From: CAZQKL01 sp964593895 [NCBI: uncultured bacterium]
Lineage (GTDB): Bacteria; DYJV01
Reading direction: 5' to 3'
Length of the DNA: 19,142 nucleotides
Assembly: GCA_964593895.1 (NCBI GenBank)
Contig: CAZQKL010000036.1
Location: forward strand, 1 to 19,142
Shown here: one piece after another, positions 8,159 through 16,532 of the stretch
Layout: each line of letters begins with the position of its first letter
Position numbering within the stretch: position 1 is the first letter of the stretch
Translations under genes and position numbers: made by a program
Notes under the pieces: model-generated
The model's database searches: none
Told to the model about the DNA's origin: nothing
The model's input: the letters and a program-made list of their open reading frames with translations, nothing else

Positions 8159-9257
8159 AAAAATTTTTTAACTTTTCAAAAAAGGTTTTTTCTTCAGAAT
8201 TAGAATTTGATTTGTGAAGCTCTTTTTCAAATTCAAGTAAAAGTTCTTTCTGTCTTTTTGTTAATTTTTTTGGAATTTCAACATTAACTTTTATAATCAA
8301 ATCTCCTCTTTTATGAGAATTTATCACTGGAACTCCTTTATTTTTTAAAACAAATACTTTTCCTGAAGGTGTGCCTGGTGGAATTTTAATTTTTTCTTTA
8401 CCATATAAAGTTGGAATTTCTATTTCACATCCAAGAACAAGCTTTGAATAACTTACAGGAACCTCGCATATTAAATTATATCCTTTTCTTTTAAAAATTG
8501 GATGTTCTTTAACAATAATGTCAATATATAAATCTCCAGGTCTTCCACCACCAATGCCACTGTTCCCTTTATGTCTTAATCTTAATCTGTTTCCAGTATC
8601 AATTCCAGCTGGAATTTCAACTTTTACAAGTTCCTCTTTTTTTATTCTTCTTTTCCCTTTACAGTGAGGGCAAAATTCTCTTATTATTTTGCCTTCACCA
8701 CCACAATAATCACAGGTTTTTGATATACTAAAAAAACCTTGTGAAATTCTAATTTTTCCACTTCCTTTACAGTAGGGGCAAGTAATTACAGCATCTCTAT
8801 TTTTTGCACCAGTTCCATTACAGTATGGACATTCTACAAGACGAGGTATTTTTATTGTTTTTTCACAACCATTTATTGCTTCTTCAAATTCTATTTCTAA
8901 TTCATATCTTAAATCTTCACCATTAATTCCTCTTGTTTTTTTTGTTTTAAAACCGAAAAATTCCTCAAAAGGAGAACCTTCACCAAAAAATTCCTCAAAA
9001 ATAGTTGAGGTTGTAAAATCAAAATCTGTTTGGGAATTAAAATCAACTGTTCCAAACCTATCATACATAGCCCTTTTTTCAGGGTCTTTTAAAACTTCAT
9101 ATGCTTCGTTTATTTCTTTAAATTTTTCCTCTGCTACTTTATCTCCTGGATTTCTATCAGGATGATATTTTAATGCTAATTTCCTGTATGCCTGTTTTAT
9201 CTCTTCATCTGTTGCATTTCTGCTAACTCCAAGAATTTGATAATAGTCTTTTGCCAT
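8151..9257 (-). CDS. dnaJ: Chaperone DnaJ (type I Hsp40)
   Basis: DnaJ delivers unfolded protein to DnaK and stimulates its ATPase. The 368 residues show the J domain (about 4-70) with HPD at 32-34, a short G/F linker (71-110), the zinc domain with four CxxC pairs (143/146, 160/163, 182/185, 196/199) and the C-terminal substrate domains. The linker is glycine-poor and built from a duplicated [10 protein letters not shown] / FEEFFGF unit, encoded by AAAAATTCCTCAAAA repeated 30 bases apart (8956-8970 and 8986-9000). The fourth zinc motif reads CPHCKGKR instead of CxxCxGxG; its cysteines are intact. The start codon lies inside an inverted repeat with the AGAGG ribosome site in the loop, suggesting controlled translation. 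It is the last gene of hrcA-grpE-dnaK-dnaJ. Confidence 0.97.
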   Translation of the reverse strand: MAKDYYQILGVSRNATDEEIKQAYRKLALKYHPDRNPGDKVAEEKFKEINEAYEVLKDPEKRAMYDRFGTVDFNSQTDFDFTTSTIFEEFFGEGSPFEEFFGFKTKKTRGINGEDLRYELEIEFEEAINGCEKTIKIPRLVECPYCNGTGAKNRDAVITCPYCKGSGKIRISQGFFSISKTCDYCGGEGKIIREFCPHCKGKRRIKKEELVKVEIPAGIDTGNRLRLRHKGNSGIGGGRPGDLYIDIIVKEHPIFKRKGYNLICEVPVSYSKLVLGCEIEIPTLYGKEKIKIPPGTPSGKVFVLKNKGVPVINSHKRGDLIIKVNVEIPKKLTKRQKELLLEFEKELHKSNSNSEEKTFFEKLKNFFK

Positions 9258-9282
9258 TTTCTACCTCTAAAATAGAAAATGG
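9254..9282 (-). promoter_or_regulatory. Inverted repeat sequestering the dnaJ start codon
   Basis: On the mRNA strand CCATTTTCTA pairs perfectly with TAGAAAATGG (10 bp; arms 9273-9282 and 9254-9263). The ATG of dnaJ (9255-9257) is in the 3' arm, and the ribosome binding site AGAGG (9264-9268) is in the 9-base loop. The arms share bases with the stronger hairpin at 9277-9309, so the two cannot both form fully. Translational masking is an inference. Confidence 0.55.
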
Positions 9283-9309
9283 GTAGCAGGAAACTCCTGC
9301 TACCCATTT
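9277..9309 (-). promoter_or_regulatory. Perfect 15-bp intercistronic hairpin between dnaK and dnaJ
   Basis: Arms 9277-9291 and 9295-9309 are perfectly complementary (AAATGGGTAGCAGGA and its reverse complement) around a 3-base loop. In the transcript it follows the dnaK stop by about 30 bases and precedes dnaJ by about 20. The bases after it (TCTATTTTAG) are not a clean U-tract, so it may be a partial terminator, an RNase barrier that gives more dnaK than dnaJ mRNA, or one half of a two-state switch. The structure is seen directly; its role is inferred. Confidence 0.8.
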
Positions 9310-9339
9310 ATATCAAATTTTGATTAATTTTTAAATCCC

Positions 9340-11262
9340 TCAACTTCTTGAGGATTTATCATCATTAACTTCTTCATAATCTGCATCCACTACATCTTCA
9401 TTTTGACTTGATGATGCCTGTTGTTGAGTTCCAGTTTGACTACTTTGTTGAGTACCAGCTTGATTATACATATGTTGAGCCATTGCATGAGATGCTTGCA
9501 TTAATTCATTTATAGCTTGTTGAATTTCATCTTTATTGTTGCTTGTATCTTTAAGTCTTCTTAATTTACTTAATGCCTGTTCAATTCTTTCTCTTTCTTG
9601 AGGAGAAATCTTATCTTTAAGCTCATTTAGAGATTTTTCAGTGGAGTAAATCAATGAATCTGCCTGATTTTTAATTTCTGCAAGCTCTTTCTTCTTTCTA
9701 TCTTCTTCGGCATACATTTCAGCTTCTTTTATCATCCTTTGAATTTCTTCCTCACTTAAACCACTTGATGGAGTAATCTTAATTGACTGTTCTTTTCCTG
9801 TTGCTTTATCTTTTGCACTAACATGTAAAATTCCATTTGCATCTATATCAAATGTTACTTCTATTTGTGGCACACCTCTTGGAGCAGGTGGAATTCCAAC
9901 AAGTTCAAATCTTGCAAGAGACTTATTATCAGCTGCCATTTCTCTTTCGCCTTGCAATACATGTATTGTAACAGATGTCTGATTGTCTTGAGCTGTTGTG
10001 AAAATTTGGCTCTTTCTTACTGGAATTGTTGTATTTCTTTCAATTATCTTTGTAAATACTCCTCCAAGAGTTTCTATTCCAAGAGATAGTGGTGTAACAT
10101 CTAAGAGTAACACATCTTTTACTTCACCTTTCAAAACTCCAGCTTGAATTGCAGCTCCAAGAGCGACAACCTCATCTGGATTTAATCCTTTATGTGGTTC
10201 TTTCCCAAATATTTTCTTAACTCTTTCCTGAACAGCAGGCATTCTTGTCATTCCACCAACTAAGATAACCTCATCAATATCATTTGGCGTTAATTTTGCA
10301 TCTTCAAGAGCTTTATAACAAGGTTCTTCAAGTCTTTGTAATAGATGCTCAACAAGAGATTCAAATTTTGCTCTTGTAATTTTCATTTGTAGATGTTTTG
10401 GACCAGAAGCGTCTGCTGTTATAAATGGAAGATTTATTTCTGTTTCTGTTACTGTTGAAAGTTCATGTTTTGCTTTTTCGGCAGCTTCTTTTAATCTCTG
10501 CAATGCCATCCTATCTTGTCTTAAATCAATTCCATGTTCCCTTTTGAATTCATCTGCAATATAATTAATCAAAGCTTGGTCAAAATCTTCTCCTCCGAGA
10601 TATGTGTCTCCATTTGTTGCTTTAACTTCAAATACACCATCTCCAATTTCCAAAATTGATATATCAAATGTTCCGCCACCAAGGTCAAATACCGCTATTT
10701 TTTCATTTTTCTTTTTATCAAGTCCATAAGCAAGAGCTGCAGCTGTTGGTTCATTTATAATTCTTAAAACATTAAGCCCAGCAATTCTTCCTGCATCCTT
10801 TGTTGCTTGTCTTTGAGCATCATTAAAGTATGCTGGAACTGTTATAACTGCATCTGTTACAGGATGACCAAGATATTCTTCTGCTGTTTGTTTCATTTTT
10901 TGTAAAATAAATGCAGAAATCTGTTGTGGAGAATAATCTTTTCCTTGAACTCTAACCCATGCATCTCCATTAGGAGCTTTAATTATTTGATATGGTAAAA
11001 TTTTTTTTGCCTTTTGAACTTCAGGGTCATCATATTTTCTTCCAATTAATCTTTTTACTGCAAAAATAGTATTTTCTGGGTTTGTAATTGCCTGTCTTTT
11101 TGCCAATTGTCCTACTAATCTTTCACCTTTATCAGTAAAAGCAACAACAGATGGTGTAATTCTTGAACCTTCAGCATTAATAATTACTTTTGGTTCTCCA
11201 CCTTCCATTACAGCAACGCAGGAATTTGTTGTTCCTAAATCTATTCCTATTGCCTTACTCAT
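9340..11262 (-). CDS. dnaK: Chaperone DnaK (Hsp70)
   Basis: DnaK is the ATP-driven central chaperone of the GrpE-DnaK-DnaJ cycle. The 640 residues carry the three Hsp70 signatures: GIDLGTTNS (6-14), [14 protein letters not shown] (191-204) and [15 protein letters not shown] (332-346). The catalytic lysine region VKRLIGRK (69-76) and the interdomain linker [11 protein letters not shown] (388-398) are intact. The substrate domain and helical lid follow, ending with a Gln/Ser-rich spacer (about 601-620) and [10 protein letters not shown] (623-632), a typical bacterial tail. ATG at 11262 has AGGAGG at 11268-11273. A separate promoter lies directly upstream, so dnaK can be made apart from hrcA-grpE. 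Confidence 0.99.
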   Translation of the reverse strand: MSKAIGIDLGTTNSCVAVMEGGEPKVIINAEGSRITPSVVAFTDKGERLVGQLAKRQAITNPENTIFAVKRLIGRKYDDPEVQKAKKILPYQIIKAPNGDAWVRVQGKDYSPQQISAFILQKMKQTAEEYLGHPVTDAVITVPAYFNDAQRQATKDAGRIAGLNVLRIINEPTAAALAYGLDKKKNEKIAVFDLGGGTFDISILEIGDGVFEVKATNGDTYLGGEDFDQALINYIADEFKREHGIDLRQDRMALQRLKEAAEKAKHELSTVTETEINLPFITADASGPKHLQMKITRAKFESLVEHLLQRLEEPCYKALEDAKLTPNDIDEVILVGGMTRMPAVQERVKKIFGKEPHKGLNPDEVVALGAAIQAGVLKGEVKDVLLLDVTPLSLGIETLGGVFTKIIERNTTIPVRKSQIFTTAQDNQTSVTIHVLQGEREMAADNKSLARFELVGIPPAPRGVPQIEVTFDIDANGILHVSAKDKATGKEQSIKITPSSGLSEEEIQRMIKEAEMYAEEDRKKKELAEIKNQADSLIYSTEKSLNELKDKISPQERERIEQALSKLRRLKDTSNNKDEIQQAINELMQASHAMAQHMYNQAGTQQSSQTGTQQQASSSQNEDVVDADYEEVNDDKSSRS

Positions 11263-11295
11263 TGTTTCCTCCTTTAAATTTTATTTTGCAAATTT

Positions 11296-11323
11296 AATTT
11301 AGTTAGCATTAGTTTGTTGTCAA
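11296..11323 (-). promoter_or_regulatory. Sigma70-like promoter in front of dnaK
   Basis: On the minus strand TTGACA (11318-11323, perfect) is followed after 16 bases by TAAATT (11296-11301, 4 of 6), in the 69-base gap between grpE and dnaK. The leader would be about 27 bases with AGGAGG. The hrcA promoter has the same -10 context (TAAATTAAATTT). Only a CIRCE-like half site, TAATGCTAA, lies in the spacer; no partner half is found at the right distance. Confidence 0.55.
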
Positions 11324-11327
11324 CAAA
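11313..11327. repeat. 15-base palindrome over the dnaK promoter -35 box
   Basis: TTTGTTG-T-CAACAAA is a perfect 7-bp inverted repeat around one base, covering the -35 box. It could be an operator, but a TTGACA box in A-rich DNA forms such symmetry easily. Confidence 0.35.
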
Positions 11328-11331
11328 AAAT

Positions 11332-11847
11332 TTATTCTTTTTTTGGTTGTTTTGAAACAGTGACCAATGAAGGTCTTATAACTCTATTTTTCAAAATATA
11401 TCCCTTCTGAATTTCTTCTACTACAGTGTTTGGCTCTACTTCTTCAGTTTCTACAACATCCATCGCTTCATGGTAATTTGGGTCAAAAGGTTTATTTTTT
11501 GCCTCAATCTGTTTTACCCCAAATTTTTCAAGAGATTTCAATAAATTATTTAATGTCATTTCTATTCCTTTAATAAAATCTTCTATTTTTGAATTTTCAT
11601 TCGCATGTGAAATTGCTCTTTCTATATTATCAATAAATGGTAAAATCTCTTTCAAAAGGCTTTCATTTGCATATTCCACTGCTTCTTTCTTTTCTTTTTC
11701 AAGCCTTTTTTTCATATTTTCCATTTCAGCAAGTGTCCTTAAATATTTATCTTTTAATTCCTCTATTTCTTTTTTAGCATTTTCAAGTTCTTTTTCTAAT
11801 TTTTCTTTTTCCTCTTTATCATTTGTTTTTTTCTCATTTTTGCTCAT
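11332..11847 (-). CDS. grpE: Nucleotide exchange factor GrpE
   Basis: GrpE is a dimeric co-chaperone that releases ADP from DnaK. The protein has a charged coiled-coil N-terminal half (about 1-65, rich in Glu and Lys) and the family signature in the C-terminal beta domain: FDPNYHEAM, then NTVVEEIQKGYILKNRVIR, then PSLVTVSK. The ATG at 11847 is chosen over the in-frame TTG at 11877 because AGGAGG lies at 11853-11858 with 5-base spacing; this gives 171 residues. It starts 13 bases after the hrcA stop and is in the same transcription unit. Confidence 0.97.
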   Translation of the reverse strand: MSKNEKKTNDKEEKEKLEKELENAKKEIEELKDKYLRTLAEMENMKKRLEKEKKEAVEYANESLLKEILPFIDNIERAISHANENSKIEDFIKGIEMTLNNLLKSLEKFGVKQIEAKNKPFDPNYHEAMDVVETEEVEPNTVVEEIQKGYILKNRVIRPSLVTVSKQPKKE

Positions 11848-11860
11848 ATTTTCCTCCTGA

Positions 11861-12904
11861 TTAATTTTGTTTTTCAAGCAGAGAGCTTATTAATTTAGAA
11901 GTATATTCAACAAGTGGAATTATTGTTTGATAATTCATTCTTAGTGGACCAATAATTCCAAGAGAACCTAATATTGTATCACCTTTTGAATATGTTGAAG
12001 TTATTATGCTCATATCTTCAAAATATGGAATGGCATTTCCAATAAATATTTGAATTCCAGGAGATTTATAAGTTTTTTCAAGAATTTCAAGTAGTTTTGA
12101 TTTTTCTTCAAATAATTTTATAAAATTTTTCAATTGATTAAAATCAGACTTTAAAACTTCAGAGTCTACTATTTTATTAAGCCCTTTTACTATTACCTCT
12201 TTATTTGTTTTTTCTTCCCAATTAATTTTTGTAAATTTATCAATTATTTCTGAAATTTTAGCATTAAAGTTACTTTTTAAAAATTTCAATTCATTTATAA
12301 TCTCGTTCTTTATTTCCATTAAATCTTTGCCACTATATTTTTGGTTTAAAAAGTTACTCAATTTATCAAGTTGCATTTGAGATATTGAATTTTTTTCAAT
12401 TTCAATTATTCTATTTTCAACATGCCCAAGTTCATTAACAAGCACAACAAGAATTTGAGTATCATTTAATTTAACAAATTCAATATGTTTTAATTTTAAT
12501 TTTTTTAAATCTGGATACACAACAACACCAATTGAATTTGTGAGATTTGAAAGTAAATCAGATAAATCATTAAAAAAATTTTCAAAATTTTGTTCTTTAT
12601 TTTTTATAAATGAGTCTATCTGATTTTTTATAAGTTCAGGAATATATGAAAATCCCATTAAATTATCTACATAATATTTTAATCCCTCTTTTGTAGGAAT
12701 TCTTCCAGCAGAAGTATGAGGTTGAGTGAGAAGGCCCATTTCTTCTAAATCAGCCATAATATTTCTAATAGTAGCTGGACTTAAATTCAATTTATATTTT
12801 TTTGAAATAGTTCTTGAACCAACAGGTTGACCTGTTTTAATGAATTCATTTATCACATAAATTAAAATATTTTGTAATCTTTCATTTAATTGAAAGTTCT
12901 TCAT
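11861..12904 (-). CDS. hrcA: Heat-inducible transcription repressor HrcA
   Basis: HrcA represses class I heat-shock genes by binding CIRCE and depends on GroEL for folding. The 347 residues hold an N-terminal winged helix (about 1-75) with GSRTISKKYKLNLSPATIRN and MADLEEMGLLTQPHTSAGR, the conserved HrcA signature region, followed by the GAF-like dimer domain with a closing SLGIIGPLRMNYQTIIPLV stretch. ATG at 12904 has AAGGTGA at 12908-12914. A CIRCE element overlaps its leader, so the operon is probably autoregulated. Confidence 0.98.
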   Translation of the reverse strand: MKNFQLNERLQNILIYVINEFIKTGQPVGSRTISKKYKLNLSPATIRNIMADLEEMGLLTQPHTSAGRIPTKEGLKYYVDNLMGFSYIPELIKNQIDSFIKNKEQNFENFFNDLSDLLSNLTNSIGVVVYPDLKKLKLKHIEFVKLNDTQILVVLVNELGHVENRIIEIEKNSISQMQLDKLSNFLNQKYSGKDLMEIKNEIINELKFLKSNFNAKISEIIDKFTKINWEEKTNKEVIVKGLNKIVDSEVLKSDFNQLKNFIKLFEEKSKLLEILEKTYKSPGIQIFIGNAIPYFEDMSIITSTYSKGDTILGSLGIIGPLRMNYQTIIPLVEYTSKLISSLLEKQN

Positions 12905-12915
12905 AATTCACCTTG

Positions 12916-12942
12916 TTAGCACTTTATTTTAATGACTGCTAA
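12916..12942 (-). promoter_or_regulatory. CIRCE operator (HrcA binding site)
   Basis: TTAGCACTT, nine bases, GACTGCTAA: this matches the CIRCE consensus TTAGCACTC-N9-GAGTGCTAA with one change in each half and exact spacing. It lies between the hrcA -10 box and ribosome site, the normal CIRCE position, so HrcA bound here would block transcription of hrcA-grpE-dnaK-dnaJ from the upstream promoter. Confidence 0.92.
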
Positions 12943-12957
12943 ATTTAATTTAGCAGT
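12935..12957. repeat. Second palindrome sharing one CIRCE half-site
   Basis: ACTGCTAAAT-TTA-ATTTAGCAGT is a perfect 10-bp inverted repeat that reuses the right half of CIRCE and adds a third TTAGC-type half site (TTAGCAGT). It covers the hrcA -10 box. It may extend the HrcA target or be a separate operator. Confidence 0.6.
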
Positions 12958-12975
12958 TGAAAATAAGTTTGTCAA
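12947..12975 (-). promoter_or_regulatory. Sigma70-like promoter of the hrcA heat-shock operon
   Basis: On the minus strand a perfect TTGACA (12970-12975) is followed by a 17-base spacer and TAAATT (12947-12952). CIRCE begins a few bases downstream and would cover the start site. The tract also contains TTGTCA on the plus strand with TAAGAT 18 bases on, a weak candidate for the divergent amidohydrolase gene. Confidence 0.65.
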
Positions 12976-13033
12976 GAATAGCTATTGCTTTTTAAGATTA
13001 TTTAATTTAAATATTAATTTCAAGGAGGATGAT

Positions 13034-14773
13034 ATGATTTGCAAATTAATAAATTCAATTATTGGAGATGAACCAATAGATTTTTCAATTATTAATGGTA
13101 AACTTATTAACGTGTATACTGATGAAATTATTGATAATGGAATGGTTAGTGTAAAAGATGGGAAAATTGTTTATTCTGGGAATTTTAATAAAAAAATTGC
13201 TGACAAATCAAGAAAAATTTACGATGTGAATGGAAAATTTATCTCTCCAGGATTTATTGAAGCCCATACTCATATAGCGCAAATAACAAGATTGTGTGAT
13301 TTTTCAGAAGTGGCAATAAAAAGTGGAGTAACTACAGTTATCACAGAAGTTGGAGAATTTGGTGCAACTACAGGAGCTGATGGGATAAAGGAATTTTTAA
13401 AAGATTGTGAGCTTCAACCAATAAATATTTACATTGTGCTTCCGCCGTTAACTCCTCCATTTCCAGAATTTGAATCATGTAAGGGATTAATAGAGAGAGA
13501 TTATTTTGAATTATTAAATTATGAAAGAGTTTTAGGACTTGGAGAATTTTACTGGACAAGAATTTTAAACTGCAAAGAGAAATATGATAGGATTATAGAA
13601 TATGCATTAAAAATTGGTAAAACCGTCCATGGTCATTCTTCTGGAGCAAAAGGGGAAAAATTAAATGCATATATCTCAATGGGGATAAAAAGCTGTCATG
13701 AACCTATAACAATTGATGAAGTAATAGAAAGAGTAAGACTTGGCCTTCATGTAGTATTAAGAGAAGGTGCTGTAAGGTGTGATTTTTCAAATGTTTATAA
13801 ATTTAGAGAAAAATTAAAAGATTTAAGAATGATTTCCATTTCAACAGATGGAGTTACACCATTATGGCTTAAAAAATATGGGACTTTAAATGAAATAGCC
13901 CGTAGAGCTGTAAAATTTGGCTTCAGTCCAATTGAAACTATAAAAATGCTAACAATAAATGCGTCATATGTTTTTAATTTGCATGACAATATTGGGTCAC
14001 TGGCTCCTGGAAAAGATGCAGATATTGTTGTTTTTGACGATTTGAAAAATTTTGAACCTATTTTTGTTTTTGTTAAGGGTAAAGTATTATTAGAAAATAG
14101 TGAAATTGTATTTAAAAAGAATTGTTATAATTATCCAGAATGGATAAAAAGAACAATATCAATAAAAAAGTTTTCAAAAGAAGATTTTATTTACAGAGCT
14201 AATACAAAAAAAGTAAAGGTTAATGCTATAAAATATCTTGAATTTTTGCTAACTGGAATTGAAAAAGTTGAACTTTCCGTAAAAGATGGAAATATAATGG
14301 CGGATAGAGAAAAAGGAATTTTAAAATATTGTATAATTGATATTCATGGTTCAAATAGAGTTATAAAAGGTTTTATCAAAGATTTGGGAATAAAATCAAT
14401 AACATATTGCTCTAACTTTAACTGGGATGCATATCAACTTTCAGTAATTGGGCCAGATGAAGAAGATATGGCTATTGCTGTAAACAGATTAAGGGAGTTA
14501 CAGGGAGGGATGGTAATTGTTAAAAATAGAAAAATTTTACTTGAAATTCCTATGAAAATAGGTGGAATTATGAGTGAACTTTCTTTAGATGAGCTTGCAG
14601 AAAAAGAAGATAAATTAAATAGGATAATGTGGGAAGATGGTTGCAGAATGGAAAACCCTTCATTATGGCTTCAAACTCTTTCATTTACAGGACTTCCATA
14701 TTATAAATTAACAGATAAAGGGCTTGTTGATATTAGAGCCCAAAAAATGATTGAAATAATTGATTATTCGTAG
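13034..14773 (+). CDS. Adenine-deaminase-like metal-dependent amidohydrolase
   Basis: The 579-residue protein has the architecture of the adenine deaminase (Ade, COG1001) family: a TIM-barrel amidohydrolase plus the Ade C-terminal domain. Metal ligands can be placed: HTH (H78, H80) in SPGFIEAHTH, E171 in GLGEFYW, H201 in VHGHSSGAKG, H222 in KSCHEPIT and D272 in STDGV. The C-terminal part retains EEDMAIAVNRL (476-486), GGMVIVK (491-497) and LTDKGLVDI (559-567). Two changes are odd for Ade: the TDD motif is TDG (271-273), and the segment where Ade has an HDxHN-like motif reads NWDAYQ (463-468). It may therefore deaminate another purine or cyclic amide. ATG at 13034 is set by AAGGAGG at 13022-13028. 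It diverges from hrcA and overlaps pilB by 10 bases tail to tail. Confidence 0.8.
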   Translation: MICKLINSIIGDEPIDFSIINGKLINVYTDEIIDNGMVSVKDGKIVYSGNFNKKIADKSRKIYDVNGKFISPGFIEAHTHIAQITRLCDFSEVAIKSGVTTVITEVGEFGATTGADGIKEFLKDCELQPINIYIVLPPLTPPFPEFESCKGLIERDYFELLNYERVLGLGEFYWTRILNCKEKYDRIIEYALKIGKTVHGHSSGAKGEKLNAYISMGIKSCHEPITIDEVIERVRLGLHVVLREGAVRCDFSNVYKFREKLKDLRMISISTDGVTPLWLKKYGTLNEIARRAVKFGFSPIETIKMLTINASYVFNLHDNIGSLAPGKDADIVVFDDLKNFEPIFVFVKGKVLLENSEIVFKKNCYNYPEWIKRTISIKKFSKEDFIYRANTKKVKVNAIKYLEFLLTGIEKVELSVKDGNIMADREKGILKYCIIDIHGSNRVIKGFIKDLGIKSITYCSNFNWDAYQLSVIGPDEEDMAIAVNRLRELQGGMVIVKNRKILLEIPMKIGGIMSELSLDELAEKEDKLNRIMWEDGCRMENPSLWLQTLSFTGLPYYKLTDKGLVDIRAQKMIEIIDYS

Positions 14774-16443
14774 GCAATAGCAGTTACTCTTAAAACTTCT
14801 TCAAGAGTGGTTATTCCTTTTTTAACAAGTTCAAGACCATGAGTAAACATTGGCTGAAATCCATGTTCTAAAGCATAATTTTTTATTTCTCCAATTGATT
14901 TATTTTTATTTACCATTTCTCTAATATTTGAATCAATTTTTAAAACCTCATAAATTGCAGTTCTACCAATGTATCCTGAATATTTACATTTTTCGCATCC
15001 CTCCCCTCTATATAAAACTGTATCCTCATCTAATCTGTATTTTTTTATTATCTCATAAACAGGTTTATAGGAAATTTTACAATTAGGGCATATTTTTCTT
15101 ACAAGTCTTTGAGATACAATTCCAATTAATGCTGCTGAAACTAAAAAATTTTCAATCCCCATATCCACAAGTCTTACAATACTGCTCACTGCATCATTTG
15201 TATGAACTGTTGAAAACACAAGATGGCCTGTTAAAGAAGCCTGTATCGCAATTTCAGCGGTTTCCCTATCTCTTATTTCTCCAACCATAATAATATCAGG
15301 GTCTTGTCTTAATATAGACCTTAATGCATTTGCAAAAGTTAAATCTGCAGTTTCATCAACTTGAACCTGATTTATGAGTTTAAAATTGTATTCAATTGGG
15401 TCTTCAACAGTAATTATATTTCTTTCTATTGTGTTTAATTCATTTAAAGTAGCATACATAGTAGTTGTTTTACCACTACCTGTAGGACCTGAAATTAAAA
15501 TCATTCCGTATGGATGGGAAATTATATCTTTGTAAAGATTAAAAGAATGTTCTGAAAATCCTAAATTTTCAAGTTTTAACAATTCTTCACTTCTATCAAG
15601 AATTCTTAGAACAACCTTTTCTCCATTGTTTGTTGGTAAAGAAGAAACTCTGAAATCAATATTTCTTCCATGATAACTTATTTGAAATCTGCCATCTTGC
15701 GGAATTCTTTTTTCTGCAATGTTCATATTTGACATAATTTTTATTCTTGATACAATTGGTGGATGCAAGACTTTTTTCATGGTTAATAATTCATGTAAAA
15801 TACCATCAATTCTGTATCTAATTCTTAAAATATCTTCATCAGGTTCAATATGAATATCGCTTGCTTTATCTTCAACTGCTTTTGCAATAATACTATCCAC
15901 TAATGTGATAGCTGGGGTGTCTTCTGCTAAACTTTCAAGAAATTTTTCATCAGCTCCAACTGATAAAATTTTTTTCTCTATTTCTTCTGCGATTTTAAAT
16001 AATTTATTTTCTTCACCATAAATTATTTCCAGAGCCTTTAATAAATCTGAATACTTTATAATGTATGGGACAATTTCTTTTCTTGTTATAGTTGAGATAT
16101 TTTCTATTGATGAAATATCCAATGGGTCAGCAAAAGCTACATGAAGTAAATTCCCTTCAAGTTTTATTGGAAGAGCTTTATATCTACGGGCAATATTTTC
16201 TGGTAAAATTGCTTTTGCTTCTTGAGTTACATTTAATTTATCAAGAGTAATTCTTTCAATTCCAAGCTGTTCTGCAATAACATCAGTTAAAGTATCTTCA
16301 TCTATGTAACCTAATTCAACAAAAATCTGTCCAAGCTTTTTTCTTGATTTTTTCTGTTCTTCAAGGGCAAGTTTTAGTTGAGCTTCTGTGATTAAACCTT
16401 TTTGAAGTAAAATATCTCCAATTCTTATTCTTTTTAGTTTCAT
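14764..16443 (-). CDS. pilB: Type IV pilus assembly / type II secretion ATPase (PilB/GspE family)
   Basis: This cytoplasmic hexameric ATPase drives pilin or pseudopilin polymerisation. Order of domains: N-terminal MshEN/T2SSE-N domain (about 1-140, with GDILLQKGLITEAQL and LGYIDEDTLTDVIAEQLG), then the ATPase. Walker A is GPTGSGKTTT (319-328), the Asp box EDPIEY (347-352), Walker B PDIIMVGEIRD (382-392) and the His box TGHLVFSTVHTND (405-417). A tetracysteine zinc site is complete (C452, C455, C483, C486), which favours PilB/GspE over the retraction ATPase PilT. The 559 residues are a normal length. ATG at 16443 lacks a good ribosome site. It is divergent from the pilC gene, whose product is its membrane partner. 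Confidence 0.95.
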   Translation of the reverse strand: MKLKRIRIGDILLQKGLITEAQLKLALEEQKKSRKKLGQIFVELGYIDEDTLTDVIAEQLGIERITLDKLNVTQEAKAILPENIARRYKALPIKLEGNLLHVAFADPLDISSIENISTITRKEIVPYIIKYSDLLKALEIIYGEENKLFKIAEEIEKKILSVGADEKFLESLAEDTPAITLVDSIIAKAVEDKASDIHIEPDEDILRIRYRIDGILHELLTMKKVLHPPIVSRIKIMSNMNIAEKRIPQDGRFQISYHGRNIDFRVSSLPTNNGEKVVLRILDRSEELLKLENLGFSEHSFNLYKDIISHPYGMILISGPTGSGKTTTMYATLNELNTIERNIITVEDPIEYNFKLINQVQVDETADLTFANALRSILRQDPDIIMVGEIRDRETAEIAIQASLTGHLVFSTVHTNDAVSSIVRLVDMGIENFLVSAALIGIVSQRLVRKICPNCKISYKPVYEIIKKYRLDEDTVLYRGEGCEKCKYSGYIGRTAIYEVLKIDSNIREMVNKNKSIGEIKNYALEHGFQPMFTHGLELVKKGITTLEEVLRVTAIAYE

Positions 16444-16488
16444 ATTTTTTACTTAAATTTTATAAAAAATTATGTCAAGAATTTTAAA

Positions 16489-16504
16489 TGGTAAAGATAT
16501 TGCT
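16489..16504 (+). promoter_or_regulatory. Sigma54-like (-24/-12) promoter for pilC
   Basis: TGGTAA-N5-TTGCT keeps the GG and GC doublets at the exact spacing of TGGCAC-N5-TTGC(A/T), and the -12 element TTGCT is perfect. The start site would be near 16515, just before the AAAGGTGGG ribosome site of pilC. A matching element stands before the pilin gene. Confidence 0.55.
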
Positions 16505-16532
16505 TTTTGTTTTAAAAAAAGGTGGGAAAAAA

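Noticed and set aside
9865-10089. 74-residue plus-strand open frame inside dnaK
   Set aside because: It is antisense to strongly conserved dnaK codons, has Cys-rich low-complexity content and no ribosome site.
12932-13033. N-terminal extension of the amidohydrolase from ATG at 12932
   Set aside because: That ATG lies inside CIRCE and has no ribosome site; the ATG at 13034 follows AAGGAGG and starts where family similarity begins.
16473-16478. TTGACA on the minus strand as the -35 box of a pilB promoter
   Set aside because: The only good -10-like sequences (TATAAA, TAAAAT) are 8-10 bases away, too close, and the 17-base position holds TAAGTA. Kept only as a possibility, not a feature.
16488-16532. 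N-terminal extension of PilC from ATG at 16488
   Set aside because: It overlaps the sigma54-like element and lacks a ribosome site; the ATG at 16533 has GGTGGG and gives the normal PilC start.
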